Of a stretch of 48,219 nucleotides of DNA, positions 24,891 to 33,996 are shown piece after piece (position 1 is the first letter of the stretch; every line of letters starts with the position of its first letter). The position numbers and the translations under genes are program-made. The notes beneath the pieces are model-generated. The model had not been told where the DNA came from, did not search any database, and saw only the letters and a program-made list of their open reading frames with translations. Source of the stretch: Fontibacterium sp038145245 (GTDB lineage Bacteria > Pseudomonadota > Alphaproteobacteria > Pelagibacterales > Pelagibacteraceae); assembly GCA_038145245.1 (NCBI GenBank), contig JAYQPI010000005.1, positions 1-48,219 on the forward strand, read 5' to 3'.

Positions 24891-26081
24891 ATGAAAAAAA
24901 CATTTTTATTTTCAAAAGAAAATAAAAAAATAATTTCTATTTTAAATCCAACTAATTTAAAAAATTATACTAAGTTTGTTGGGGGTTGCGTTAGAAAAGC
25001 TGTTGAGGGCAAATTAACAACTGATATTGATTTAGCTACTATTTACAAACCAGAGGAAGTTAAAAAAATATTATTAAAAAATGGCTATAAAGTTATAGAT
25101 ACAGCAATTAAATATGGGTCAATTTCAACTTTCTCTAAAAATTATAAATATGAAATTACATCTTTAAGAAAAGATATACTACCTGACGGAAGACATACAA
25201 AAATACAGTTCACAAATAATTGGTTTGATGATTCTTTAAGAAGAGACTTTACAATTAATGCAATTTATTGCGATAAATTCGGAAAAATTTTTGATCCTGT
25301 TAATGGAATTGATGATTTAAAAAATAAAAAAATTAATTTTATTGGGAATCCTGATTTAAGAATTAAAGAAGACTATTTAAGAATTCTAAGATTTATAAGA
25401 TTTTCATTAGAATATAACTATAATGTTAAAGATCCATATATTATAAAAACTATTAATAAAAATATAAAATTCTTAAAATTTATCTCTCGTGAAAGATTGT
25501 TTCTTGAGTTTAAAAAGATTTTAGAGCTAAAAAATTTATTTAATATAAATAAAAAAAACTTTTTTAAAAAGATTGTTAATCAAGTTTATAAAATAAAATT
25601 CTTTGAAAGATTAAATAGAGCTCAAATCTTGTGTGATAAATTAAGTTTAAAATTTAATTATTTACAATTACTTTCAATATTATTAGTAGGAAATAATAAA
25701 CATAATATGTATTTTTCAAGAGAATTTAGATTATCTAATAAAGATAGAGATCATCTGGATTATATTTATAAACAGTTTCTTTTATTAAAGAATAAGTCTT
25801 ATAATTATCAGATAATTAAACGTCAGTTATGCTTTTATAAAAAAGATTTGGCTTTAGATTTTTTAAATTTTATTTTTTGTGTAAAAAAAAAGATTAGTTT
25901 AAAAGATTTTAAAAAATATAAATTATTTATTAAAAGATTTAGAGTCCCAAAATTTCCTATTTCTGGAGATTTTTTAATTAAAAAAGGTTTTAAACAAGGA
26001 AAAGATCTTGGAAGGAAATTAGAATTTTTGAAAGATTCTTGGATTAAAAATAACTTTAAATTAAATTTAAGTAATATTTAA
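24891..26081 (+). CDS. CCA tRNA nucleotidyltransferase / poly(A) polymerase family
   Basis: Class II nucleotidyltransferase that repairs or adds the 3' CCA of tRNAs. In 396 residues the nucleotide-binding GGCVRKAV comes first, then the metal-binding TDIDLAT (DxD), the template region DSLRRDFTINAIYCD, and the helical domain motif KEDYLRILRFIRFSLEY with ISRERLFLEF. GGxVR is usually followed by an acidic residue or Asn; here it is Lys. The RRDFTxNA and DxD motifs favour CCA addition over polyadenylation, though these cannot be fully separated by sequence. It lies 500 bases downstream of a tRNA that already encodes CCA. Confidence 0.92.
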   Translation: MKKTFLFSKENKKIISILNPTNLKNYTKFVGGCVRKAVEGKLTTDIDLATIYKPEEVKKILLKNGYKVIDTAIKYGSISTFSKNYKYEITSLRKDILPDGRHTKIQFTNNWFDDSLRRDFTINAIYCDKFGKIFDPVNGIDDLKNKKINFIGNPDLRIKEDYLRILRFIRFSLEYNYNVKDPYIIKTINKNIKFLKFISRERLFLEFKKILELKNLFNINKKNFFKKIVNQVYKIKFFERLNRAQILCDKLSLKFNYLQLLSILLVGNNKHNMYFSREFRLSNKDRDHLDYIYKQFLLLKNKSYNYQIIKRQLCFYKKDLALDFLNFIFCVKKKISLKDFKKYKLFIKRFRVPKFPISGDFLIKKGFKQGKDLGRKLEFLKDSWIKNNFKLNLSNI

Positions 26082-26088
26082 TTTTTAA

Positions 26089-26565
26089 TTAAATATATTG
26101 AACTTCAATAATCTCATAATTTTTTTCTCCTGCTGGGGTTTTTACAGAGACAAAATCGCCACTATGTTTTGAAACCAATTCTAATGCAATCGGCGATTTA
26201 TAAAATAGCAAACCTTCTTTTGCATTAGCTTCATCTTTCCCAACAATTTTGTATTTTTTTTTTTCGTTATTTTCTACGTCTAATAAAATAATTGTTGATC
26301 CAAAAATAACTTTTTTATCATTCTTAATTTTTGTAACATCCACAATGTTAGCGGTAGCTATTGTGGTTTCAATTTCTTGGATCCTTCTTTCATTATGACC
26401 TTGTTCTTCTTTTGCAGCATGATATTCGGCATTTTCCTTAAGGTCTCCGTGGGCTCTTGCTTCCGAAATAGCATTTACAATTTTAGGTCTAGTTACCGAA
26501 ATTCTTTCTTGTAATTCTATTTTAATTTTTTCTAAACCTTGAGGGGTAATTGGTTCTTTTTCCAT
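26089..26565 (-). CDS. greA: Transcription elongation factor GreA
   Basis: GreA rescues backtracked RNA polymerase by stimulating transcript cleavage. The 158 residues have the N-terminal coiled coil with EARAHGDLKENAEYHAAKEEQ, holding the acidic tip (D and E of GDLKENAEY), and the C-terminal FKBP-like domain with VVGKDEANAKEG and SPIALEL. It is the last gene of trmL-hemF-greA, with an eight-base gap to hemF. It ends seven bases from the convergent CCA enzyme gene. Confidence 0.98.
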   Translation of the reverse strand: MEKEPITPQGLEKIKIELQERISVTRPKIVNAISEARAHGDLKENAEYHAAKEEQGHNERRIQEIETTIATANIVDVTKIKNDKKVIFGSTIILLDVENNEKKKYKIVGKDEANAKEGLLFYKSPIALELVSKHSGDFVSVKTPAGEKNYEIIEVQYI

Positions 26566-26573
26566 TTAGATTT

Positions 26574-27422
26574 TTACCATTTTGCAAGCGGAGGAAGCGA
26601 CATAAAAATAGCTTCAATATTTCCATTGGTATTTAAACCAAATTTAGTACCTCGATCATATAATAAATTAAATTCTACATATCTACCTCTTTTGATCAAT
26701 TGTTTTTGTTTATCTTTATTATTCCAATTTAAAAACATTTTTTCTTTTATAATTTTAGAAGAAACTTTTAAAAAAGTTATTCCAACATCTCTTGTATAAT
26801 TAAAATCTTTTTCCCAGTTATTAGAATTAAGATAATCATAAAATATTCCACCATCTCCTCTAGGTTCTTGCCTATGAGGTAAAAAAAAATATTGATCACA
26901 ATTTTTTTTGTGTTGAGAATAATAATTCTTATTATGAAGATTACACATTTTTTTTATTTCGTTATGAAAATATTCTTTTTGATTTAAATCTTTTATACAT
27001 GGAGTCATATCCATTCCTCCACCAAACCAAGATTTTGATGTGACTATAAATCTTGTATTAAAATGAAATGCAGGAACTTTTGGATTTTTCATATGTGCTA
27101 CAATAGAGATTCCGGAAGCCCAAAAATTAGGATTGTACAATGCGCCAGGAATATTTTTTCTAAATTCTTTATTAAATCTTCCTGAGACAGTGGAAATATT
27201 AACTCCAACTTTCTCAAAAACGGAACCATTCTCAATTAATGCAAAAGTACCTCCGCCTTTAGAATTTCCTTTTGTTTTCCATTTTTTTTTTTTAAAAAAT
27301 ATTTTTTTTTTAGATTTAAAATGTTCAATTTTTTCAAATTCGTTGCAAATAGAATTTCTTAAATTCTCAAACCAGTTTTTAGTAATAATTTTTTTTTGTT
27401 CTAAATTTAGATTCACGATCAA
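26574..27422 (-). CDS. hemF: Oxygen-dependent coproporphyrinogen III oxidase
   Basis: HemF oxidatively decarboxylates coproporphyrinogen III to protoporphyrinogen IX using O2, a step of heme synthesis that feeds the cytochromes encoded nearby. The 282 residues show the family blocks SKGGGTFALIENGSVFEK, NPKVPAFHFNTRFIVT, WFGGGMDMTPCI, HRQEPRGDGGIFYDYL, RGRYVEFNLLYDRGTKFGL and the end MSLPPLAKW. Length is near the usual 280-300. The start overlaps the end of trmL by four bases. Reliance on HemF fits an aerobic life. Confidence 0.98.
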   Translation of the reverse strand: MIVNLNLEQKKIITKNWFENLRNSICNEFEKIEHFKSKKKIFFKKKKWKTKGNSKGGGTFALIENGSVFEKVGVNISTVSGRFNKEFRKNIPGALYNPNFWASGISIVAHMKNPKVPAFHFNTRFIVTSKSWFGGGMDMTPCIKDLNQKEYFHNEIKKMCNLHNKNYYSQHKKNCDQYFFLPHRQEPRGDGGIFYDYLNSNNWEKDFNYTRDVGITFLKVSSKIIKEKMFLNWNNKDKQKQLIKRGRYVEFNLLYDRGTKFGLNTNGNIEAIFMSLPPLAKW

Positions 27423-27874
27423 ATATTGTAGTAATTGTTTTGCCTAAGCGCTTCAGATAACACAATAGAAATAGATGTTACAACATTTAAAGATCTAGTA
27501 TTTTTAGACATAGGTATTTTTAATCTTGCATAAGCTATCTTGTGAATAGATTCTGGCACACCAGCACTTTCTCTTCCAAATAATATCGTATCATCTTTTT
27601 TAAAATCAAAGTTAAAATAATTTTTTTTTGCTTTAGTCGTTAATAAAATTATTCTTTTATCTTTTTTAATTTTCATAAAGTCATCAAATGATTGATATCT
27701 TATAATTTTGCAATTTTTAAAGTAATCCATGTAGATACTTTTGAGTCTTTTTTCATCAAATAGAAATCCACAAGGTTCAATAATTTCTAAAGTTGCATTT
27801 AAACATGCGCACAATCTTATGGTTGCAGCCGTATTTTGAGGAATATCAGGCTGAAATAATGCAATATTAATCAT
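27419..27874 (-). CDS. trmL: tRNA (cytidine(34)-2'-O)-methyltransferase TrmL
   Basis: TrmL is a SPOUT-class enzyme that methylates the wobble ribose of certain leucine tRNAs. The 151 residues fit the minimal trefoil-knot fold. Seen are NIALFQPDIPQNTAATIRLCA at the N-terminus (in the family FxPEIPxNtGni.R), then EPCGFLFDEKRL, the AdoMet loop ILFGRESAGVPESI and IPMSKNTRSLNVVTSISIVL. It heads the minus-strand run with hemF and greA and diverges from petA across 77 bases. Confidence 0.94.
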   Translation of the reverse strand: MINIALFQPDIPQNTAATIRLCACLNATLEIIEPCGFLFDEKRLKSIYMDYFKNCKIIRYQSFDDFMKIKKDKRIILLTTKAKKNYFNFDFKKDDTILFGRESAGVPESIHKIAYARLKIPMSKNTRSLNVVTSISIVLSEALRQNNYYNI

Positions 27875-27951
27875 ATTAAGAAATTTATTATTTATGCGTC
27901 ATTCTGGCTATGGAAAAGAAAATAGTTTAGAAATAATTAAATTAAATATTT

Positions 27952-28476
27952 ATGTCAGAAAATAATAATAGCTCAGATAAAAAAAATAGAAGGGATTTTT
28001 TAACCGTTGCAACAACAGCCGCAGGCGTAGTAGGGGTTGGAGCTGCAGTTTGGCCAGTTATAAACCAAATGAATCCAGACTCTTCAGTAAAAGCTCTTGC
28101 ATCTATTGAAGTTGATTTGTCAAAAATTAAAGAGGGACAAGAAATAACAGTCTTATGGAGAGGAAAACCTGTTTTTATTAAAAAAAGAACCAAAGAAGAA
28201 ATTGCTAGCGCTGAAAAAGTTGATCTTAAAGAGTTAAAAGATCCTCAACCTGATAATAAAAGAGTTAAAAAATCTGAATGGTTAGTTTTAGTCGGAGTTT
28301 GTACTCATTTAGGCTGCGTTCCGATTAGTGGAAAAGGTGATTATGGCGGATGGTTTTGTCCTTGTCATGGTTCTCATTATGATAGTTCTGGAAGAATTAG
28401 AAAAGGTCCTGCACCGACTAATTTGGAAGTTCCAACATATGAATTTGTTGGAGATAATAAAATTAAGTTAGGATAA
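27952..28476 (+). CDS. petA: Ubiquinol-cytochrome c reductase Rieske iron-sulfur subunit
   Basis: The Rieske subunit moves electrons from ubiquinol to cytochrome c1. The 174 residues start with a twin-arginine signal-anchor (NRRDFLTVATTA, about 12-22, then a helix to about 39). The 2Fe-2S ligands are C117, H119, C136 and H139 in CTHLGC and CPCHGSH, with C122 and C138 as the disulfide pair. It heads petABC, six bases before petB. Export as a folded protein by the Tat system is expected from the RR motif. Confidence 0.98.
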   Translation: MSENNNSSDKKNRRDFLTVATTAAGVVGVGAAVWPVINQMNPDSSVKALASIEVDLSKIKEGQEITVLWRGKPVFIKKRTKEEIASAEKVDLKELKDPQPDNKRVKKSEWLVLVGVCTHLGCVPISGKGDYGGWFCPCHGSHYDSSGRIRKGPAPTNLEVPTYEFVGDNKIKLG

Positions 28477-28482
28477 AAAATT

Positions 28483-29784
28483 ATGAGCGGAAAAGATTCT
28501 AATTTTAATCAAAATGAAATTAAACCTGTTCATACAAATAAAGTAGGCGGATCTCCATTTAAAGGAGTTGTTGGTTGGATAGATAACAGACTTCCAATTA
28601 TAAGAATGTTTAAATACGAGTATTTAGATTTTCAGGTTCCAAAAAATTTAAGTTATCTTTGGAGCTTAGGTGGAATATTGATGGTATGCCTAATATTCTT
28701 AATTGTTACAGGCTTAGTTCTTGGAATGCATTATAAACCATCCTCAACTGAAGCTTTCGTATCTGTTGAAAAAATTATGCGAGATGTAAATTATGGGTGG
28801 CTTCTTAGATACGCTCATATGAATTTTGCCTCGTTCTTTTTCATAGCAGTATACATTCATATTTTTAGAGGACTTTATTATGGTTCTTATAAAGAACCGC
28901 GACAACTAATGTGGCTTATCGGAATTATTATTTTTTTTATGATGATGGCAACTGCTTTCCTTGGTTATACTTTGCCTTGGGGTCAGATGAGTTATTGGGG
29001 CGCAACTGTTATTACAAATTTATTTTCAGCAGTTCCATTAGTGGGTAAAGCAATAGTTACATGGTTGTGGGGAGATTATTCAGTTGGAGATTCTACTTTG
29101 AATCGTTTTTATGTTTTGCATTGGCTTTTAGCTTTCGGTATTTTAGGCGTAGTAATTTTCCATGTAATAGCTTTACATATTGTTGGTTCCAATAATCCAT
29201 CTGGTATAGAGCCAGCTGACACTAGAGATACAGTTAGTTTTGCGCCTTTTACGACAAGCAAAGACTTATTTGCGATGCTGATTTTTTTATTAGCTTTTGT
29301 TTTAATTACCATGTACGCCCCAAATTATCTCGGACACCCTGACAATTATATTCCTGCGGATCCCTTGATAACTCCAGCCCATATTGTTCCAGAATGGTAT
29401 TTTTTACCATTCTATGCAATTTTAAGAAGTATTCCTGATAAACTTTTAGGAGTCATTGCAATGGTAAGCAGTATTGCAGTTTTGGGCCTGTTACCTTGGT
29501 TGGATTTATCTAAAGTTAGATCATCAGTTTTTAGACCTATATGGAAGCAGTTTGTTTTTTTATTCGTTCTTGATTTTTTTATATTGATGTACGTAGGAGG
29601 AATGCCAGCAGAAGGCATTTATGTTTTAATTGCTAGAGTGGGTACTGTTTATTGGTTTTTATTCTTTTTAGTAATAGCTCCTTTAGTATCATTAACAGAG
29701 AAAACTTTACCTATGCCTAGCAGTATCCATGAATATGAAGATTGGAAAAAGAAGGGAAGAATTAAAACATTTAAAATTTTTTAG
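28483..29784 (+). CDS. petB: Cytochrome b of the bc1 complex
   Basis: Cytochrome b holds two b hemes and both quinone sites of complex III. The 433 residues form eight expected membrane helices, full-length as in alphaproteobacteria and mitochondria, not the split cytochrome b6/IV form. Seen are heme regions LLRYAHMNFASFFFIAVYIHI and RFYVLHWLLAFGILGVVIFHVIALH, the Qo-site motif PEWYFLPFYAILR (PEWY), and LGYTLPWGQMSYWGATVITN. Spacing to petA is six bases and to petC eight bases. Confidence 0.99.
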   Translation: MSGKDSNFNQNEIKPVHTNKVGGSPFKGVVGWIDNRLPIIRMFKYEYLDFQVPKNLSYLWSLGGILMVCLIFLIVTGLVLGMHYKPSSTEAFVSVEKIMRDVNYGWLLRYAHMNFASFFFIAVYIHIFRGLYYGSYKEPRQLMWLIGIIIFFMMMATAFLGYTLPWGQMSYWGATVITNLFSAVPLVGKAIVTWLWGDYSVGDSTLNRFYVLHWLLAFGILGVVIFHVIALHIVGSNNPSGIEPADTRDTVSFAPFTTSKDLFAMLIFLLAFVLITMYAPNYLGHPDNYIPADPLITPAHIVPEWYFLPFYAILRSIPDKLLGVIAMVSSIAVLGLLPWLDLSKVRSSVFRPIWKQFVFLFVLDFFILMYVGGMPAEGIYVLIARVGTVYWFLFFLVIAPLVSLTEKTLPMPSSIHEYEDWKKKGRIKTFKIF

Positions 29785-29792
29785 ATAAAATT

Positions 29793-30578
29793 ATGATTTC
29801 CTCATTAAAATATTTATTATTTTTTTTCTTTTTTATATTTAATATTTCAAATTCTTTTTCTGCAGAAAAACAAGAAAAATTACTTAAGCAATCTTGGTCT
29901 TTTGATGGTTTTTTTGGAAAGTTTGATAGAGCATCTCTTCAAAGAGGTTACCAAATTTATACGGAAGTTTGTTCATCTTGTCATTCAATGAATCTTTTAA
30001 GTTATAGAAACTTATCAGAAGTAGGTGGACCGAGTTTTTCAGAAGAAGAAGTTAAAGCAATAGCGTCAAAAGTTGAAGTCTTAGATGGTCCTAATGATAA
30101 TGGAGAAATGTTTAAAAGACCTGGGAAGCCATCTGATAAATTTGCAAGTCCATTTGCCAATGAAAAAGCAGCAAGAGCTGCAAATGGGGGAGCTTATCCT
30201 CCTGATATGTCAGTTTTAGTAAAAGCTAGAGCTGGTGGACCAGATTATATTTATTCAATTTTGATGGGTTATGATGACAAACCACCAAAAGGAATGAAGC
30301 TTGAAGATGGAGTCTATTACAATAAATATATGTCAGGCAATAAAATTAAAATGGCAAAGCCATTAAATAAAGACTCTGTAAATTATTCAGATGGAACTGT
30401 TGCAACTCAAGAACAGCTTGCAAAAGATGTTGTTACTTTTTTAACTTGGGCATCAGAACCTCATTTAGAAGCTAGAAAAAGAATAGGATTCAAAACTGTA
30501 GTTTATTTATTAATTCTTACAGTATTAGTTTATCTTGTTAAGAAAAAGATTTGGTTACGTGTTGAACCTAAAGTGTAA
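29793..30578 (+). CDS. petC: Cytochrome c1 of the bc1 complex
   Basis: Cytochrome c1 passes electrons from the Rieske protein to soluble cytochrome c. In 261 residues there is an N-terminal signal peptide (about 1-23), the heme c motif CSSCH (C60, C63, H64), the conserved ANGGAYPPDMSVLVKAR segment, and a C-terminal anchor helix (about 236-254). The second iron ligand is likely the methionine in the ILMGY or NKIKMAKPL region. The gene ends 24 bases inside the convergent ychF. Confidence 0.98.
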   Translation: MISSLKYLLFFFFFIFNISNSFSAEKQEKLLKQSWSFDGFFGKFDRASLQRGYQIYTEVCSSCHSMNLLSYRNLSEVGGPSFSEEEVKAIASKVEVLDGPNDNGEMFKRPGKPSDKFASPFANEKAARAANGGAYPPDMSVLVKARAGGPDYIYSILMGYDDKPPKGMKLEDGVYYNKYMSGNKIKMAKPLNKDSVNYSDGTVATQEQLAKDVVTFLTWASEPHLEARKRIGFKTVVYLLILTVLVYLVKKKIWLRVEPKV

Positions 30579-31634
30579 AACATCTCCATCAACTACTTCA
30601 TAATCTTTTCCTTCGACCTTTAATTTCCCATTGTCTCTAGCCCCGACTTCCCCTGCATACTGAATATAATCTAGGTAAGAAATGACTTCAGCTTTAATAA
30701 AACCTTTTTTAAAATCAGAGTGGATCACTTCAGCTGCATCTGGAGCTTTACAGTTCTTTTCAATAGTCCATGCGTGAGTTTCTTTAGGACCTACTGTAAA
30801 ATAAGTATTTAAGTTTAAGATTTTATATCCAGCTTTTATTATTTGATCTAATCCAGATTCTTTTATCCCAATTTCTTTCATAAATTCTTTAGCCTCTAAT
30901 TCTTGAAGTTCAGTGATTTGTTGCTCAATTTCAGCAGAAACAATTACTACGGTATCATTTTGAAATTTATTTTTTATTTTTTCTGAGTAATTATTTCCAT
31001 TGCTAACGCTATTTTCATCTACATTGCAAACTAAAATTCTTGGCTTAGTTGTTAGAACTCCTAGGTTTTTGATTAACTTTTTATCAAATTTTTCTTCTAA
31101 TTTTTCTGGGCGAACTCCTTTTTTTAATAATTCATAAATATGCTCTAATATTTGAAAAGTATCTTTATTTAATTCATTATTTTTATTTTTTTTTTGTGAT
31201 AATCTTTTTTCTACGGACTCTAAATCCGAAATCATCATTTCAGTCTCTACTATTTCCAAATCTCTTATAGGATCAACTGTTTTATTTACATTTTGTATTT
31301 CAGTTGATTCAAAACATCTAAGCATATGTATTACAGCATCAACCTCTCTAATGTTTGCAAGAAATTTATTACCCAGACCTTCGCCTTTAGATGCACCAGC
31401 CACAAGTCCGGCAATATCAACAAAAGTTATATAAGTTGGAATAATTTTTTCTGATTTTGCAATATTTGAGAGTTTTTCTAATCTTTCGTCAGGAACTGTA
31501 ACAACACCAATATTTGGTTCTATTGTACAAAAAGGAAAATTAGCTGCCTGAGCATTTTTAGATTTTGTAAGAGCATTGAATAAGGTTGATTTACCCACGT
31601 TAGGTAAACCTACAATTCCACATTTGAAACTCAT
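30555..31634 (-). CDS. ychF: Ribosome-binding ATPase YchF (OLA1 family)
   Basis: YchF is a TRAFAC P-loop protein that prefers ATP over GTP and binds ribosomes. The 359 residues carry the P-loop GLPNVGKSTLFNAL (8-21), the G3 region VDIAGLVAGASKGEGLGN, the altered G4 motif VCNVDE, and the C-terminal TGS-like domain ending in GDVLHFRFNT. Length is ordinary. It ends the prs-rplY-pth-ychF run; pth and ychF, next to each other here, are linked in most bacteria. The 3' end overlaps petC tail-to-tail by 24 bases. Confidence 0.98.
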   Translation of the reverse strand: MSFKCGIVGLPNVGKSTLFNALTKSKNAQAANFPFCTIEPNIGVVTVPDERLEKLSNIAKSEKIIPTYITFVDIAGLVAGASKGEGLGNKFLANIREVDAVIHMLRCFESTEIQNVNKTVDPIRDLEIVETEMMISDLESVEKRLSQKKNKNNELNKDTFQILEHIYELLKKGVRPEKLEEKFDKKLIKNLGVLTTKPRILVCNVDENSVSNGNNYSEKIKNKFQNDTVVIVSAEIEQQITELQELEAKEFMKEIGIKESGLDQIIKAGYKILNLNTYFTVGPKETHAWTIEKNCKAPDAAEVIHSDFKKGFIKAEVISYLDYIQYAGEVGARDNGKLKVEGKDYEVVDGDVLHFRFNT

Positions 31635-31640
31635 ACAGAC

Positions 31641-32198
31641 TTATTGATTACTTTTAGAAGTAAAATCGTCTAGTTTTTTTTCTATAAGAAGATTTATATT
31701 CTTGAATATTTTTTTAATAACTTGATCTATTATAATTTTTTCTTCTTCAGTAAAATCATTTAAAACATGTTTGTCTACTAATTCTTTATCACCAGGATGA
31801 CCTATTCCAATTCTAATTCTGTTATAATCAGTTCCGATAGAATCGTCTATTGACTTAATTCCATTGTGACCCCCGCTAGATCCTCCAATTTTAGTTTTTA
31901 TCTTTCCAATTTCAATGTCCATGTCATCATGAAATACAAAAATATTATTAGTCTTAATTCTATGATAATCAGTTATTTCTCTAATACACATTCCAGAATT
32001 ATTCATAAAAGTTAATGGCTTTACGACAATTACTTTATTGTCTTGAACTTGACCGTTAGTAAGTAGGCCTTTGAACTTAGGTTTTTGTTTTGAGAGCCCA
32101 AAATTTTTATTTAAAGCATCTATAAGTTTGAAACCAACATTGTGTCTATTATTTGAATGTTTTGGATCCGGATTTCCTAACCCCGCAAATAATAACAT
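31641..32198 (-). CDS. pth: Peptidyl-tRNA hydrolase
   Basis: Pth frees tRNA from peptidyl-tRNA dropped by stalled ribosomes. The 185 residues start LLFAGLGNPDPKHSNNRHNVGF, with the catalytic histidine in RHNVGF (H20). Further motifs are KPLTFMNNSG, FHDDMDIEIGKIK (catalytic Asp) and GGHNGIKSIDDSIGTDYNRIRIGIGHP in two blocks. Length is normal. It lies seven bases after rplY and six bases before ychF, an arrangement shared with many bacteria. Confidence 0.98.
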   Translation of the reverse strand: MLLFAGLGNPDPKHSNNRHNVGFKLIDALNKNFGLSKQKPKFKGLLTNGQVQDNKVIVVKPLTFMNNSGMCIREITDYHRIKTNNIFVFHDDMDIEIGKIKTKIGGSSGGHNGIKSIDDSIGTDYNRIRIGIGHPGDKELVDKHVLNDFTEEEKIIIDQVIKKIFKNINLLIEKKLDDFTSKSNQ

Positions 32199-32205
32199 TT
32201 ATTTG

Positions 32206-32970
32206 TTATTTCTTTTTATCTGCAGGTGCTGCAGCGGCAGCAGGTTTTTTTCCAGCTTCAGGAGATTTTGCAGCCTCTCCTGGTTTCGCTTTTCCATCAG
32301 CAGCTTTGGCATCACCCGCAGCGGCAGTTGTGCCTTCAGCTGGAGCTGTAGCATCACCTGTTGCAACGTCACCTGTAGCCGTAGCAGCTGGTTCAGGTTC
32401 TTTAACAACCGTAGGAGCAGCAATTGTTGCAATAGTAAAGTCTCTATCGCTAATTACAGGTTTTGCTCCTTCAGGTAGTTTTACATAAGATATGTGAATA
32501 CTTTCATTCATTTCTTTATTAGTTAGATCAACTACAATTTCAGTAGGAATATTTTCAGCAATACATCTTAATTCTATTTTTCTTCTTACGATGTTTAACA
32601 CGCCACCCATTTTTAATCCTGGACAGTTCTCACTGTTGATAAATTTTACAGGAATATTAACGGTTACTTTAGTTCCGGGATTAATTTTTTGAAAATCTAT
32701 ATGTATAGGTTCATTATTAAGAGGGTGAAAATTAATATCTTTAGCTAGAACTTTATGTTTTGATCCACCTATGCTCATTTCAATAACAGAACTCATAAAG
32801 TTAGAAGTTTCTAGCATTTTTTTAATTGATATTTTTTTAACTGATAAAGGTAAGTTTTTTTCTTTATCACCATATAAAATACCTGGAAGAAAACCTTCTA
32901 ATCTTAATTTTTTAAGATCACTTTTTGTATTAAGTTTTCTTTCTGATGCTTCGAGCTTTAAATTTTCCAT
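32206..32970 (-). CDS. rplY: Ribosomal protein bL25 (CTC form) with Ala-rich tail
   Basis: bL25 binds 5S rRNA. The 254 residues include the N-terminal L25 domain (about 1-93; LRLEGFLPGILYGDKEKNLPL) and the C-terminal TL5/CTC beta domain (about 95-187; HIDFQKINPGTKVTVNIPV). From about residue 188 the protein becomes a low-complexity tail of Ala, Pro, Gly, Thr and Lys, ending in ADKKK. Its codons (32209-32409) are much richer in G+C than the surroundings because Ala and Pro codons force it. A disordered, lysine-ended tail may contact RNA; that is inference. It lies 56 bases after prs. Confidence 0.95.
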   Translation of the reverse strand: MENLKLEASERKLNTKSDLKKLRLEGFLPGILYGDKEKNLPLSVKKISIKKMLETSNFMSSVIEMSIGGSKHKVLAKDINFHPLNNEPIHIDFQKINPGTKVTVNIPVKFINSENCPGLKMGGVLNIVRRKIELRCIAENIPTEIVVDLTNKEMNESIHISYVKLPEGAKPVISDRDFTIATIAAPTVVKEPEPAATATGDVATGDATAPAEGTTAAAGDAKAADGKAKPGEAAKSPEAGKKPAAAAAPADKKK

Positions 32971-33026
32971 ATATTCAAGATCGCCTGTTTTATATTAACT
33001 TCTAAAAAAAAACAAGTTAATGTTAT

Positions 33027-33959
33027 TTATTTGAATAAGCTAGAAACTGAAGTTGATTGAGATATTCGCTTGATAGCCTCAGCAATTAATGAGGCAATAC
33101 TTACTACCTCTATTTTAGAAACGCCTTTAATCTTATTTGTATTATCAATTGTATCAGTGATAACAATTTTTTTCATTTTAGATTTTTTAATTTTATCAAT
33201 AGATGATCCTGTAAGCACTCCATGAACAACGTAGCAATAAACGTCTTTTGCTCCTTTTTCTATTAAGGCATCTGCGGCATTACAGATTGTTCCACCGCTA
33301 TCAATTAGATCGTCAATTATAATGCAGGATTTATTTTTAACCTCGCCAATAACATTCATAACTTCAGATTGTCCTGGACGCTCTCTTCTTTTATCAATGA
33401 TGGCTAAACCTGCATTTAATCTTTTGCCAATAGCTCTTGCTCTTTCAACTCCACCAACATCAGGTGCAACACAAACAATATTTTTAGTGCCAATATTTTT
33501 TAATATATGTTTTAGCAAAACTGGAGCTGCATATAAATTATCAACAGGAATATCAAAAAATCCCTGAATTTGATTTGCGTGGAGATCCATCGTAAGAACT
33601 CTATTTGCTCCAGCATTTGTAATTAAGTTTGCAACTAATTTTGCACTTATAGGGGATCTTGGCACAACTTTTCTATCTTGTCTTGCGTATCCGAAATAAG
33701 GAATTACGGCTGTTATATTTTTTGCCGAAGATCTTCTCAAAGAATCTATGCATATAAGTAATTCCATAATGTTATCGTTGGCAGGATAAGAAGTTGATTG
33801 TATTAAATATACATCGTTACCTCTCATATTTTCTTTTATTTCAACGTAAACTTCAGAGTCAGCAAATCTTACAATTTCTCTTTGAGTTGGTTTTGTTTTT
33901 AAATATTTACAAATTTGATCGCTTAGTGAAATGCTACCAGTTCCAGATACAATCTTCAT
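33027..33959 (-). CDS. prs: Ribose-phosphate pyrophosphokinase
   Basis: Prs makes PRPP from ribose 5-phosphate and ATP for nucleotide, histidine and tryptophan synthesis. The 310 residues match class I. Seen are PYFGYARQDRK, the metal-binding DLHANQIQGFFDIPVDNLYA, the flexible loop DKRRERPGQSEVMNVIGEV, and the PRPP-binding IIDDLIDSGGTICNAADAL. It stands 37 bases after pgeF and 56 before rplY; prs-rplY-pth-ychF is a common bacterial order. Confidence 0.98.
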   Translation of the reverse strand: MKIVSGTGSISLSDQICKYLKTKPTQREIVRFADSEVYVEIKENMRGNDVYLIQSTSYPANDNIMELLICIDSLRRSSAKNITAVIPYFGYARQDRKVVPRSPISAKLVANLITNAGANRVLTMDLHANQIQGFFDIPVDNLYAAPVLLKHILKNIGTKNIVCVAPDVGGVERARAIGKRLNAGLAIIDKRRERPGQSEVMNVIGEVKNKSCIIIDDLIDSGGTICNAADALIEKGAKDVYCYVVHGVLTGSSIDKIKKSKMKKIVITDTIDNTNKIKGVSKIEVVSIASLIAEAIKRISQSTSVSSLFK

Positions 33960-33996
33960 GAGATCTTTATATATAATTTTACTATTAGTTAATCAA

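Noticed and set aside
27294..27311. Long T runs as possible intrinsic terminators
   Set aside because: Runs of T or A are everywhere in this AT-rich DNA, mostly inside lysine-rich genes; I found none preceded by a convincing G+C hairpin.
32071..32488. Open frames of 111-135 codons antisense to rplY and pth
   Set aside because: They are mirror frames of the G+C-rich Ala/Pro tail; their Ser/Cys/Phe- or Ala-rich products have no recognisable domain.
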